The notes below the pieces were generated by a model. The model saw only the letters and a program-made list of their open reading frames with translations. It searched no databases and was not told the origin of the DNA. A program made the translations under genes and the position numbers. Shown here piece by piece: positions 20,201 through 26,186 of a DNA stretch of 44,559 nucleotides. Origin of the DNA: a virus; IMG/VR virus record IMGVR_UViG_3300005582_002476, positions 1 to 44,559 of that record; one strand, 5' to 3'. Every line of letters begins with the position of its first letter. The first letter of the stretch is position 1.

Positions 20201-21453
20201 TTGAAATACTTCAGGTGGGTAGTGGCCATAGGGCGTATCAGAGTAATGGTGGTATGTGGAACCATGTTAATGGTGTTCCAAATACGGCAACTGCCTCGTA
20301 TGACGGAAAGTACGTCATGGCGAAGATGTCAGATGGCGCAATCGTCCTGGTCAACTATGACACTAAGGAAAAGAGCGATGGCACCTATTCCTCAAGGGGA
20401 CTCGTCTCCGTGTTCTATCCAGAAAATAGGCCAAACGCAGAAAAAGTCGCATCCACATTGTCTTCCATCGGTGTCTCGGACATTGGTTATGTGAATGACG
20501 ATAGATGGAAGTTGGCGGCCGCCGAAATGCTCACCAGAACATTTGACAAAGAACTACTAAATAGCGGGGACAGTCTCGCCGTCAGGTTGGCGAGGATCGC
20601 ATCAGATAGGGGAATCACAATCAACGACCTTGAGCCGTACCATGACAGCATGGGTAGGCTCAGGTATAGGTTGAGCGACGAAGGCTACAAGTCATTACTT
20701 CAGAAGCACCCCAACCTTGCGCAGACAACGCACTTCGGTAAGAGCATGGGCACCTATAACGATGGATCAAACGTCGTAAGGCTCATTAAGTCCGGCGGAC
20801 AAGTATCAAAGATTGAGCAAGTCATGAGTGGTAGTGGACTCCAAACGAACGCTGCCGCTGGTCAGGGTGGATATGGTGCGTCACCACAAAGCGACCTCAC
20901 ATCAGGCGGTGGTGATGGACTATTTATGTCAGCGTTCTCTGGTGGTGCCGCCGGCGACTCAAAGGGCGTGCACATAAACGCGTCTTCTTTCTGGGGAACT
21001 GGCAAGGACACATGGGTCGTTCTTGATGCCGAGACACAGTTGAGGGACGTTGGCTGGTGGGCGCACGGTCCGCAAGACGGCCCGTATGGCGCGTTGAACC
21101 CCCTCACCTCAAACGGCAGCACGGCAAAGAACATGGACTCAACCGACCCGATTGAACTCATGGAGGAGGCTCGAGTCTTTGAGTTTATGGGCAACGGGAC
21201 AACACCCTTGGAGCACATTTCATTCATCATCCTCCCACCAGCAGCAAGAATCAAGGCCATACAGAAGTTGAAGGCAGATGGCGTTACACAGATCAACGGT
21301 AAGCCGATTGAGGAGTTCATCGTCAGTTCTAGGGCCGGCTCCAAGGTGAGGGCAGCACTCGGACCGCTCTGGACAAAGTCTAAGTTCGGCTCTATCGCAA
21401 CGCCAAAGAAAGCCTCGCCCGCAGAACTTGCCGCAGAAGGCACGACGGTCTAA
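11239..21453 (+). CDS. Giant 3404-aa polyvalent protein: pentapeptide-repeat helix plus HipA/PI4K-like kinase domain
   Basis: One uninterrupted 10.2 kb frame, ATG 11239 behind GTGAGG. Order of parts: a ~120-aa N-terminal domain; an acidic DADGD loop (126-147); Lys/Pro/Arg-rich linkers; three copies of a ~45-aa module (about 355-373, 458-475, 573-590; core VVD-ER-L-AMGVEP); more Pro/Lys linkers; a pentapeptide-repeat segment (about 989-1358); long helical linkers; unknown globular parts (about 1750-2560); an atypical kinase region (about 2575-2820) with VIK Lys2594, DRQGDN (D2703, N2708) and IDHG D2725; and a ~550-aa C-terminal region of unknown fold. The kinase pattern resembles HipA and PI3/4-kinase-like enzymes. 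Pentapeptide helices can mimic DNA and inhibit gyrase. Packaging and injection with the DNA is inference from position and the polyvalent class. Confidence 0.75.
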   Translation: MHKSRIEFSVLTRKAAIDASSVALGVRVASRLSTGRTTGFANSTKGVPFVHTETIDFEFRRPNDRVHYFRLEGLTKAANENAIRAKSLIATTGPDIILWPERDGSFDFKKLASIGKRTRTAAQGYDPDASDADGDMIVQDGTPWERPKTPKISKRGQRKPGKTRVAVASGLENVADRVDQAAAKRRSRRQERGPLKERIAGRIEGVADRIDKRRSGKPSKPGDESAEKPKRSRAGLAERFGDYVLGDQRVKPSKDKPSQKPDETPDVTPDNEPETNLDELAPPDITTAKPKTPVEDVTATATATEKLPGRVIGKPDDDRAFAMVTARNSSLAKPNLKEGDDNKPQNLHVVKNDEGKFVVVDDERLKAMEGVTPVATFRDGKVTSLDGEPKKANNKKASAEKIAAAPGWGRQEPNGNSAEDSISNIDNTTFYGPGGASGESKKFQDGEAAHLIQSFDGKYFLVDEEKLQALGVEPIKSYRAGEGEFVYASEKPPKVTPSKPKEDVAVGQIPGEGPMEKPSLPEVSADAKKKPKKSKLDGKQDGKYKNPATAYVRANKLSAEDGKDRYVVEAPGGGYAVVDKERLDAMGVEPRSSHSMGKGKSTGGTFNKPKTPETDALDTNAPEADKPEADTPEAKKPKKPSVTTLQPPEPGTEKGPVPEWLKPKPEKPEPEKPEFPAWLKPKDPEAEKPEAKKPKEVATTTDKDQYDEVTDALDAFNDRINKGEVISSDDIQELRNRIETMPDLLGDEEGDEHQKFVYDALARIDNLESAKKPKEATPTKKLTAKKTPKQSIQYLNQELDKAQKLYDAGDKEGATAYAKQSMANIDEARKEGLLRANEYTAESFMAQIDELRWHADGHPGLEDDTESETPAVLETPKEQVPSQLSAKPYNDLNSLIEKAKKDKDPGSFDDADALVNEMIKVRVNELKKSGLWPKDYGNDSIYMGLVKQRDDLAIFREDVASAAGYSMTKPKTPKPSKPKKPAKITPGMNLSGLDLTEYVLNDGGIELKGRDLSNTDLSGLSLANMDLSGANLTGASLDGTDLTGANLSGANLEGASLSGADMLGANLTGANLEGANLEGATLTQADLTGAKLSGASLIDANLEEAKLGGADLSGASLKGVYLTGADLSKANLSDANLSDTNLANASLEGADLTNADLTDAVLEGAAMRDAELEGANLFGANLFGADLTSAHMPNANLEGADLRDTSMNGVVLLDANMTGANLMGADLSDAVMNRASLDGADLRNANLTSVALREADLAGASLNNANLSSADLRKANMSNTIMEGANLKNANLSGADLESADMANVNLNGADLEGADLNSANLEGADLRDSDLTNADLRQAQLESADLTGANTTGTKFDADFNAPDWEDEELFDYADLPDGEKWKSVGRAGYKQRIDDLNSMTDTWFESPEDREAIYDLGIERANEAITERFQELSDAGLDNYEIGKDPVTNELVKISERLKAEKDAPPTNLASNKPQSDAKKIVNDSGDLADDVSQGKAKNVLQALEAENDPSNDEAIAKLTNAIAKNEAENPTPITPSSPLPYKTSKKLNTEAMDAADYDVDGANDSIGEVLDAQKESLRGILANELGVSKSLNDEQMREAAVQAYNNLGELSGIPEANKEYAATRARVKTHLHNWDVLTRQGAYSEDNSPELTHIDRLNHLSPAGQKSFLKALEESALKRIELEPGEEITQEDLDQLQEIVKTFDSFLQPQGKKPKKPKEVAKEIVDDFVANVEKDVAGPKPEPKPTKIDGLSMKIASIGQVAILNPDDARSKGVPTLGAEDESKFPPGSILGYLELPPDKTLSGAQQLAYQTTGEKTYLPKGMKKGDIELAQITAADGSLVAVVLNAKADGFSDWDPEQVFPNAYGEDTPGEFSNWVNHGNPHTDASPDEDSPLSGAKTISMDGTEINDNKPTLPGGPEISMWTRLSKAIGGMPFDSNEENVQNLLRDKFGDDGGIIVRSPDGNYHAMSMKDWDESFSKMTDSEQLGHDIITKSPPKYVSWAASKKTGKNINDVPWDTLEPEVADEALKILLENNNFDDLSKMGLTTAHKFSHLNTETPEQIASVIEFFEQKGKQAEANPDDDLNTEGSGQWGLFSVRVKSFSSSDKVMQFSVLLGGEDMAFALAHPGAFGKPLWTYDSVASSGDSIGDILDTGTAAEALRIVDNPADMSFVANGNIEGSRLQAVASAWDGKLYSNAQYNPDHATKAMADAEKRLADMGAILKEVIGNRDPKKMTIAELKEALAGKVFGEPDAFIGKMMETAVRLDVTKKFLATRMMATQDALETEQELKEMLDKNPKGIGQILKLDAELKTEMISAVKDLTNATVALENATTGMDIKEQYDRVNEAKNRVRAAEALAKVYTDVTEAHKKKFTTVFSGGEQYDLKKSSVVSENAPSLENASNIAAAIAPIMPSGTSIGIFKEDLGGYALIKMEDAIDAGMPAPDAIFSSSGVGGIPVVDSTELMNLTTAPGMPKLPDNYQGTTALGVNSVDGKAIGQHIPTPLSIDSSPIDENHPLVKEWSQKIADGASLADVPNELLKESIWANTEGGGGGSGRFKLLSKASGFNDQGKGPKDQTQRFLDTATGQTFVIKSATRNDQEGIRELFGNQVMQMLGFPSSGGRTAGVVDKSPNKFPDFHPEYDAEADQVPILIESSEMLYDGKSLGHIRNMPSSQQNDIISRLTPESLATGVVMDSLFRYYDRQGDNWIAVELSDGSVAYHPIDHGNAFGPFKGHKFFDKDGKKISKGKDSPADEDALGFMFSGLDGEGAWKIARQSMNTPERRQMFAESIVHAVRRAESVDYAGEAEKLIQGQNLGGKLAARARTSAQTLEEKKGRLDSYVDPMLRELGMTDEEIAAVRTKVDADLGGGVMKASQSPKVLAPQAAAPKLFSPTPIDGEEAFGNAPAAGGKTVTLAINESMLDPSSVHYTTIGLGGQTKEGVRFVSFPQAGEGKSPIASMSTRLDYETSKSIGEALASGKDAQGNPVEILQVGSGHRAYQSNGGMWNHVNGVPNTATASYDGKYVMAKMSDGAIVLVNYDTKEKSDGTYSSRGLVSVFYPENRPNAEKVASTLSSIGVSDIGYVNDDRWKLAAAEMLTRTFDKELLNSGDSLAVRLARIASDRGITINDLEPYHDSMGRLRYRLSDEGYKSLLQKHPNLAQTTHFGKSMGTYNDGSNVVRLIKSGGQVSKIEQVMSGSGLQTNAAAGQGGYGASPQSDLTSGGGDGLFMSAFSGGAAGDSKGVHINASSFWGTGKDTWVVLDAETQLRDVGWWAHGPQDGPYGALNPLTSNGSTAKNMDSTDPIELMEEARVFEFMGNGTTPLEHISFIILPPAARIKAIQKLKADGVTQINGKPIEEFIVSSRAGSKVRAALGPLWTKSKFGSIATPKKASPAELAAEGTTV
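14203..15312 (+). repeat. Pentapeptide-repeat array (about 70 tandem A(D/N)LxG units)
   Basis: Within the giant gene about 1.1 kb encodes tandem five-residue units of the A(D/N)LxG/A(S/T)LxG type (for example GANLEGANLEGATL). These build a right-handed square beta-helix, four units per turn, so this one would have about 17-18 turns. At DNA level the first part (about 14320-14620) uses mostly GGCGCA for the Gly-Ala pair and the later part (about 14690-15190) mostly GGTGC, hinting at two separate amplification events. Confidence 0.9.
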
Positions 21454-21479
21454 GTCATGGACGCAAGTAGGTTGTTCAC

Positions 21480-21926
21480 ATGAAGACGAAGAAGACACTT
21501 AGCTTCAGCGATATGTTGGATCAGTACCAATCAGTTGCTGCGGTACCTGCGAAAATCAGGCAGATGCCAGACGACGAAGAGGACTCGCCGGGCATTGTTA
21601 TTATGTGGGACACCAATCACCCCATGGCTGCCTACTACCTTGACGAACCGATGACCAAGTACGTCATTCCATCTGCCGAGATCGTCGGCAGCGAGGATGA
21701 CGCACAAATCGAGGCGTCAATGCTCACGACCGGTGTTTTTGCACCCATGAGACCGACCTCTATCACAAAGACAAAAGAGGGTCTGATCTTGTTCATGACC
21801 CTTGATCGAGTCGCCGACATAGCCGTAAGGCCGCTGACCGTTGAGGACTCGCAGTGGGTTAAGGGTGGACCTTCTAAGTCCATGCAGGAACTCATCAACT
21901 ACATAGCCGAACAGGATACGTTGTGA
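21480..21926 (+). CDS. Conserved-looking small protein of unknown function
   Basis: 148 aa, ATG 21480, 26 bases after the giant gene. It starts MKTKKTLSFSDMLDQYQSV, followed by a mixed alpha/beta globular domain (IVIMWDTNHPMAAYYLDEP, ..., LILFMTLDRVADIAVRPL) and a short C-terminal helix. No Cys, membrane segment or known motif is visible. Its stop overlaps the next start (GTGA at 21923), so the pair is translationally coupled and belongs to the cargo operon. It may be a partner or chaperone of one of the giant proteins. Confidence 0.55.
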   Translation: MKTKKTLSFSDMLDQYQSVAAVPAKIRQMPDDEEDSPGIVIMWDTNHPMAAYYLDEPMTKYVIPSAEIVGSEDDAQIEASMLTTGVFAPMRPTSITKTKEGLILFMTLDRVADIAVRPLTVEDSQWVKGGPSKSMQELINYIAEQDTL

Positions 21927-22225
21927 AAGATTCCGTCGCCTACATCTACAGCAGGGCAGTTGACGCTGACGACGCACCGATCGCCATGATCGTCCTTGAG
22001 GGTGGCGTACTTAGGTTCTACGCACCCGAGGGTTCGTCAATGTCCAACAAGGCTAAGTCTTTGACGGCCAATGCGTTACAACTCGAGCCCGACGAGGCGG
22101 AAGACTATTTTGACACCTATGTTGATAGGTGGAACGGGCAGAGTATGCACGCCACCGTGGTTGCCCTTACCGGTGCCGCAGCAAGGAAGGTTGAGGTCAC
22201 TAAGGCCAAGTGGAGGAAGGCATGA
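21923..22225 (+). CDS. Small protein of unknown function, coupled to both neighbours
   Basis: 100 aa from a GTG that overlaps the previous stop (GTGA). Its own TGA overlaps the ATG of the 1275-aa gene (ATGA at 22222). The sequence begins MKDSVAYIYSRAVDADDAP with a beta strand (AMIVLEGGVLRFYAP), an acidic helix (ALQLEPDEAEDYFDTYVDRW) and a basic tail (VEVTKAKWRKA). Overlap at both ends suggests its amount is matched to the zeta-domain protein. It is in the right place to be an antidote or chaperone for it, but nothing in the sequence proves that. Confidence 0.55.
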   Translation: MKDSVAYIYSRAVDADDAPIAMIVLEGGVLRFYAPEGSSMSNKAKSLTANALQLEPDEAEDYFDTYVDRWNGQSMHATVVALTGAAARKVEVTKAKWRKA

Positions 22226-25200
22226 GCGGCAAAGAGCCGTTGCGTGATCCAGATGGCGGACTGACTGCCGCGGGCCGTAGGCACTTCAGGGAAACTGAGG
22301 GCGCAAACCTCCGCCCAGGCGTGAGAGGTGCCGCAGATACGCCGACCAAGATGCGCCGTAAAGGCTCATTCCTAACTAGGTTCTTCACCAACCCATCTGG
22401 ACCGATGGTTGACGATAATGGCGAACCGACTCGCCTGGCATTATCGGCAAGGGCATGGGGCGAACCCGTGCCGAAGAACATGGATGATGCCGCCAAACTT
22501 GCGGCCAAGGGACGACGCCTTCTTGAGAGGTACGCCAATCAGAAGGAAAAACAAGACTCCAAAGCCGCAGATGGCAAGAAGAAGAACGCCACCAGGGAAG
22601 AAGCACTTGCCGTTGCAAAGATGATGGGTTGCGACACCGTTCATGAGGTTGAAGGTGGCTGGATGCCATGCTCTTCATCTGAAGAAATGGAACGCATATC
22701 AAAGTTGGCCGAGGATGACTCGTGGCTCAACGAACCGATCTCCGGCAAGGACATGGTCTCACCGTCGGGTAGGAAGAGGAAGCGAAGAGTACGGCGATGG
22801 GAGAATCTTGCCCAACGTTCCTACGGAATGACGGGTGTTCCCGGTGTCGGTATCGTCTCTGCTTCTCCGGCAAAACCAACTAGCCCAATGGGCGACTCTT
22901 ATGCTTCTGGGCCGTCGGGTGTCATCACACTCTCTGCTGAGGGCAAGGAACTACAGCCTTTTACGCCAGAAGTCGGCGAGCCTGATGTGTTCACATCAGC
23001 CGATGCGGCAAGGATGCGTTCAAGGCAGATCGGTTGCACTGGGATCAGGAGATACACGACGAGGTCAGGTGTCAATGTCTGGATGCCTTGCACCACGGGC
23101 GTTACCTTTGACAGGACGATGGGGTACGGGGCGTATTCAAGGTCAGGAAGCAGGCTTGAGTCGGCGAGGATTGAACGCGAGGTACGCAGGCAACTCCGCG
23201 CTGCTGGTCACACCGGTGGCAAGTCGGCTAGAAGGCTCGCCGCAACACCGGCAAAACCCTCCGAACGAGTACGCGGATCGTCGTCAAATAATGAGGGTTC
23301 GGCATCGTCGGTTAGTAGTGCTCGGGGGATAGCCCTCTCAGCCGAACAGGACAAGGCACTCGTTGTAAAGGCGCGCGAACACAACGCCAAGATGGCCAAG
23401 AATGGTAAGCCCAAGTGGTCTCGCACTTCACCAAACGCACTGAAGGCTGTCATGAGGCGGGGCATGGGTGCGTTCAGTTCGTCGCATCGACCCGATGTAT
23501 CGTCCCGTCAGCAATGGGGCATGGGACGCGTGAACGCCTTTCTTGTGATACTTGAGAAGGGCGCACCCAATAACCGAAAGTACACAACCGACAACGACCT
23601 TCTCCGTGCGGGGCACCCATGGAAGGAACGCACCATTGGGCGCAATAGCAAGATGTTGCCACCGACAAATGGAGACGGCACCTCCACGAACCAGTCAACG
23701 AAGAAAGAACCGATAGACGCCGACGGAGACGGTTGGGTTGACGAAGGCAAGCCGACAAGACGTTTCGTCGGAATCAGTGCCGTCAGGGACGCAGTTCGTT
23801 CGGGTGTTGGTCGAGGAAGAGACATATTCGGTAGAGGCGGTTCCAGGAGGCAGGACAGGTCAATCCGAGTTTCTGCCGGTGAGGGCGCACTCGGCAGGGC
23901 CAGGTCACGAAGGATTGCTAGTGATATGCGATCCGCAGTAGAGCAGATCGCTGATGGTGGCAAGGCACCTAAGAAAATCAAGTCAAAGAAGACATCAAGT
24001 GTGCCCGAAAGAATCTCATCAAACAGACTCAGGAAACTCAAACCTCAGAGGATCAACCACTCGTCATTGGTGAGTACGCAGAAGGCGTATCCACACGCTC
24101 CAAAGATTGAGGGCGACTTCCCTCCAAGAACGATGGACGAACTAGGACGCGCCAGGAATGGCGGGATCAAGAGCACTTTTGACCACTTTGGGATTGGTTC
24201 GGGTGAAATCCCCGCAGAACGTAGAGCCCTACACGAGGCGATCATCAACTCAATCATCTATGGCAACGGCAAGTGGTCGCCAAAGAAACAAGAGAACCCC
24301 GCGGCATGGATTATGGGTGGCGGACCCGCTTCCGGGAAGACTTTCCTCAGGCAGGGCGGCTTCTTTGACACTCCATCACGAGGCGACGCAGTCCACCTGG
24401 ACGCCGACGAGATCAAGCATATGATCCCCGAGTTTGACTCATTGGTCAAGGAGCTTACTGATGCGGGCATGGATCCGACTCAGGCGGCCTCTGCGGTTCA
24501 TTCTGAGTCAACATACATTCAGAGGCAAGCCATAGCAAGGGCGGCCTCTGAGGGCTTTCATGTCGTCGTTGACTCGACTGGCGACGGCGGCCCAAAGTCT
24601 TTCCATAGCAAGATTGACGCACTCCGCGCCGCTGGCTACAAAATGAAGGGGAGGTTTGCCGATGTCTCAATCGGCAAGGCACTCACCGATGCAAAGGCCA
24701 GGCAAAAAGAGCAGAAGCGCGGCGTTCCGGATGACATCCTTATTGACACGCACATTGACGTCGCCCGTGCCGTTTTGTATTCATTGGAGAACGGACTTTT
24801 TGACGACTTTGAGATAGTAAATAACGAGAACCACAACGCCCCGGTAACCGTGGCTGCGTTTAAGGATGGCGTCCTCGCCGTTCACGACACCAAGAAGTGG
24901 TCGGAGTTCATTAGTAAGGCAAGGCTTGCCTTCAAGAACGATTACAAAGAGGACTACTTTGACGACATCAAGAAGGGTGCGGGCAGGACTCGCAACAAGG
25001 CCGAGAGGGCAACTGCGCGCAAGGTCAAGAGGAAAGAGGTTGAGGGCGTTGAGACCATAACAGCAGAACCCGTTCGTTCGCTGGCCGAGGCACTCAAGGA
25101 CTCAGGTATTGACTTTACTAAAGTGAAGGCAGTTCCCGCCGAGAAACGCGTAGAGATTGCTCAGGCATACAACGGATTGCCCGAGAGGTCTCCCGAGGCG

Positions 25201-26049
25201 AAGGAGGCATACGACGCCCTTCAGGCGGAGATTGAGGAACACTTCAGGATGCTGACCGATGACTTTGGTGTCAAGGTTGAGTTCGTTGACAATGATCCGT
25301 ATACGGACGGCGTTGAGATGATGGACGACATTGAGAACAACGGTGTCCTAAAAGTCCTCAAGACGGAGTCAACCGGGTCGCACCCTTACTGGTCGGACGA
25401 GGTGAATGATATGTTCCGCGCTGTCCACGACGCCTTCGGACACGCCGCCACGGGCAGGGGCTTTGATAGGCATGGCGAGGAGGCCGCCTATCAGGCGCAT
25501 CGTTCTATGGTGACGAACGCACTAGCAAGGCTTGCCCTTGCGACCGAGACGAGGGGGCAAAGTGCCGCCCTAATCGAGGGAGGGGAGTTCCCCGTTCAGA
25601 AGGCCGCACTCCTTGACGAGATACTTACTAAGCAGGCCGCATTACCACCGATGCCGAGGATGGTCATCCCATCAGACCCGCCGATTCAGACAGGCATGAT
25701 TGACTCCGTCCCGGCTACGGCAGATCAAGACAATGTTTACGAGTCAACCAGGTGCCACCATGTCTCGGGTGGTAGGAGGTTGGAAGGTCAAGACGAGGTC
25801 GTTCCCGTTGGTGGCCTGTACTCCGACCTGGGTGATGACATAAGGCTCTCGCCTGAGACGAGGCAGAAGATCTATGTGGTTGCGGCTTCGGGAGCGGATT
25901 CGCTTGAGGACTCTGGCCTTGACCCCGACAATAAGAGGATTGCCTCATATTTCAAGTCCGTCAAGAAGGGCATCAAGTCCCTGGGCAAGAACGACATGGC
26001 CGCAATCCCTAACTCCGCAGTTGAGTCACTCCCTGACTCCGTCGGGTGA
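22222..26049 (+). CDS. Polyvalent protein with zeta-toxin-like kinase and a C-terminal VHDxFGHA domain
   Basis: 1275 aa from ATG 22222 behind GGAGGAAGG. N-terminal ~100 residues (DPDGGLTAAGRRHF, RRKGSFLTRF, LSARAWGEPVPKN) resemble what I know as DUF6321. Two Cys motifs ending in WMPC follow (C137-C150, C272-C290). Then a block RRGMGAFSSSHRPDV...NAFL (about 412-445), an acidic EF-hand-like loop DADGDGWVDEG (499-509), and a zeta-toxin-like P-loop kinase with Walker A GGGPASGKT (699-707), HLDADEIK (725-732), VVDSTGDGG and an ARQKEQKRG arginine region, ending near 900. A second domain has AVHDAFGHA (H1069, D1070, H1074), HGEEAAYQAH (1084-1093) and ETRGQ, like a possible metal-binding enzyme. Zeta enzymes phosphorylate UDP-GlcNAc-type sugars and poison wall synthesis; this substrate is inferred. 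No epsilon antitoxin is seen. Confidence 0.75.
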   Translation: MSGKEPLRDPDGGLTAAGRRHFRETEGANLRPGVRGAADTPTKMRRKGSFLTRFFTNPSGPMVDDNGEPTRLALSARAWGEPVPKNMDDAAKLAAKGRRLLERYANQKEKQDSKAADGKKKNATREEALAVAKMMGCDTVHEVEGGWMPCSSSEEMERISKLAEDDSWLNEPISGKDMVSPSGRKRKRRVRRWENLAQRSYGMTGVPGVGIVSASPAKPTSPMGDSYASGPSGVITLSAEGKELQPFTPEVGEPDVFTSADAARMRSRQIGCTGIRRYTTRSGVNVWMPCTTGVTFDRTMGYGAYSRSGSRLESARIEREVRRQLRAAGHTGGKSARRLAATPAKPSERVRGSSSNNEGSASSVSSARGIALSAEQDKALVVKAREHNAKMAKNGKPKWSRTSPNALKAVMRRGMGAFSSSHRPDVSSRQQWGMGRVNAFLVILEKGAPNNRKYTTDNDLLRAGHPWKERTIGRNSKMLPPTNGDGTSTNQSTKKEPIDADGDGWVDEGKPTRRFVGISAVRDAVRSGVGRGRDIFGRGGSRRQDRSIRVSAGEGALGRARSRRIASDMRSAVEQIADGGKAPKKIKSKKTSSVPERISSNRLRKLKPQRINHSSLVSTQKAYPHAPKIEGDFPPRTMDELGRARNGGIKSTFDHFGIGSGEIPAERRALHEAIINSIIYGNGKWSPKKQENPAAWIMGGGPASGKTFLRQGGFFDTPSRGDAVHLDADEIKHMIPEFDSLVKELTDAGMDPTQAASAVHSESTYIQRQAIARAASEGFHVVVDSTGDGGPKSFHSKIDALRAAGYKMKGRFADVSIGKALTDAKARQKEQKRGVPDDILIDTHIDVARAVLYSLENGLFDDFEIVNNENHNAPVTVAAFKDGVLAVHDTKKWSEFISKARLAFKNDYKEDYFDDIKKGAGRTRNKAERATARKVKRKEVEGVETITAEPVRSLAEALKDSGIDFTKVKAVPAEKRVEIAQAYNGLPERSPEAKEAYDALQAEIEEHFRMLTDDFGVKVEFVDNDPYTDGVEMMDDIENNGVLKVLKTESTGSHPYWSDEVNDMFRAVHDAFGHAATGRGFDRHGEEAAYQAHRSMVTNALARLALATETRGQSAALIEGGEFPVQKAALLDEILTKQAALPPMPRMVIPSDPPIQTGMIDSVPATADQDNVYESTRCHHVSGGRRLEGQDEVVPVGGLYSDLGDDIRLSPETRQKIYVVAASGADSLEDSGLDPDNKRIASYFKSVKKGIKSLGKNDMAAIPNSAVESLPDSVG

Positions 26050-26083
26050 GATAGCACTCTTCCACTAGATAGGTGGTAGTTGT

Positions 26084-26092
26084 TGGTACTGT
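26084..26092 (+). promoter_or_regulatory. Candidate extended -10 (TGGTACTGT) for the capsid gene
   Basis: TGGTACTGT fits TGnTAnnnT and lies 95 bases before the capsid ATG. Capsid genes usually need strong separate transcription, and this 137-base gap is the largest inside the rightward cluster. A -35 box is not clear. Confidence is limited to the motif match and position. Confidence 0.3.
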
Positions 26093-26120
26093 TCCGTACA
26101 AGACAAAGACGGGCTGGGTG

Positions 26121-26143
26121 CTGACCTGAGCCACCTAGGTCAG
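26121..26143 (+). promoter_or_regulatory. Hairpin in the capsid mRNA leader
   Basis: CTGACCT (26121-26127) pairs with AGGTCAG (26137-26143) around a nine-base loop. It is followed by AAAACA rather than a T-run, so it is not a standard terminator. It could stabilise or punctuate the capsid message, or be a protein-binding palindrome; it shares the TGACCT half-site with the operator-like repeat at 8254. Confidence 0.4.
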
Positions 26144-26186
26144 AAAACACAAACCACACACAATCCGAAACAGGAGAAAAGCACCC

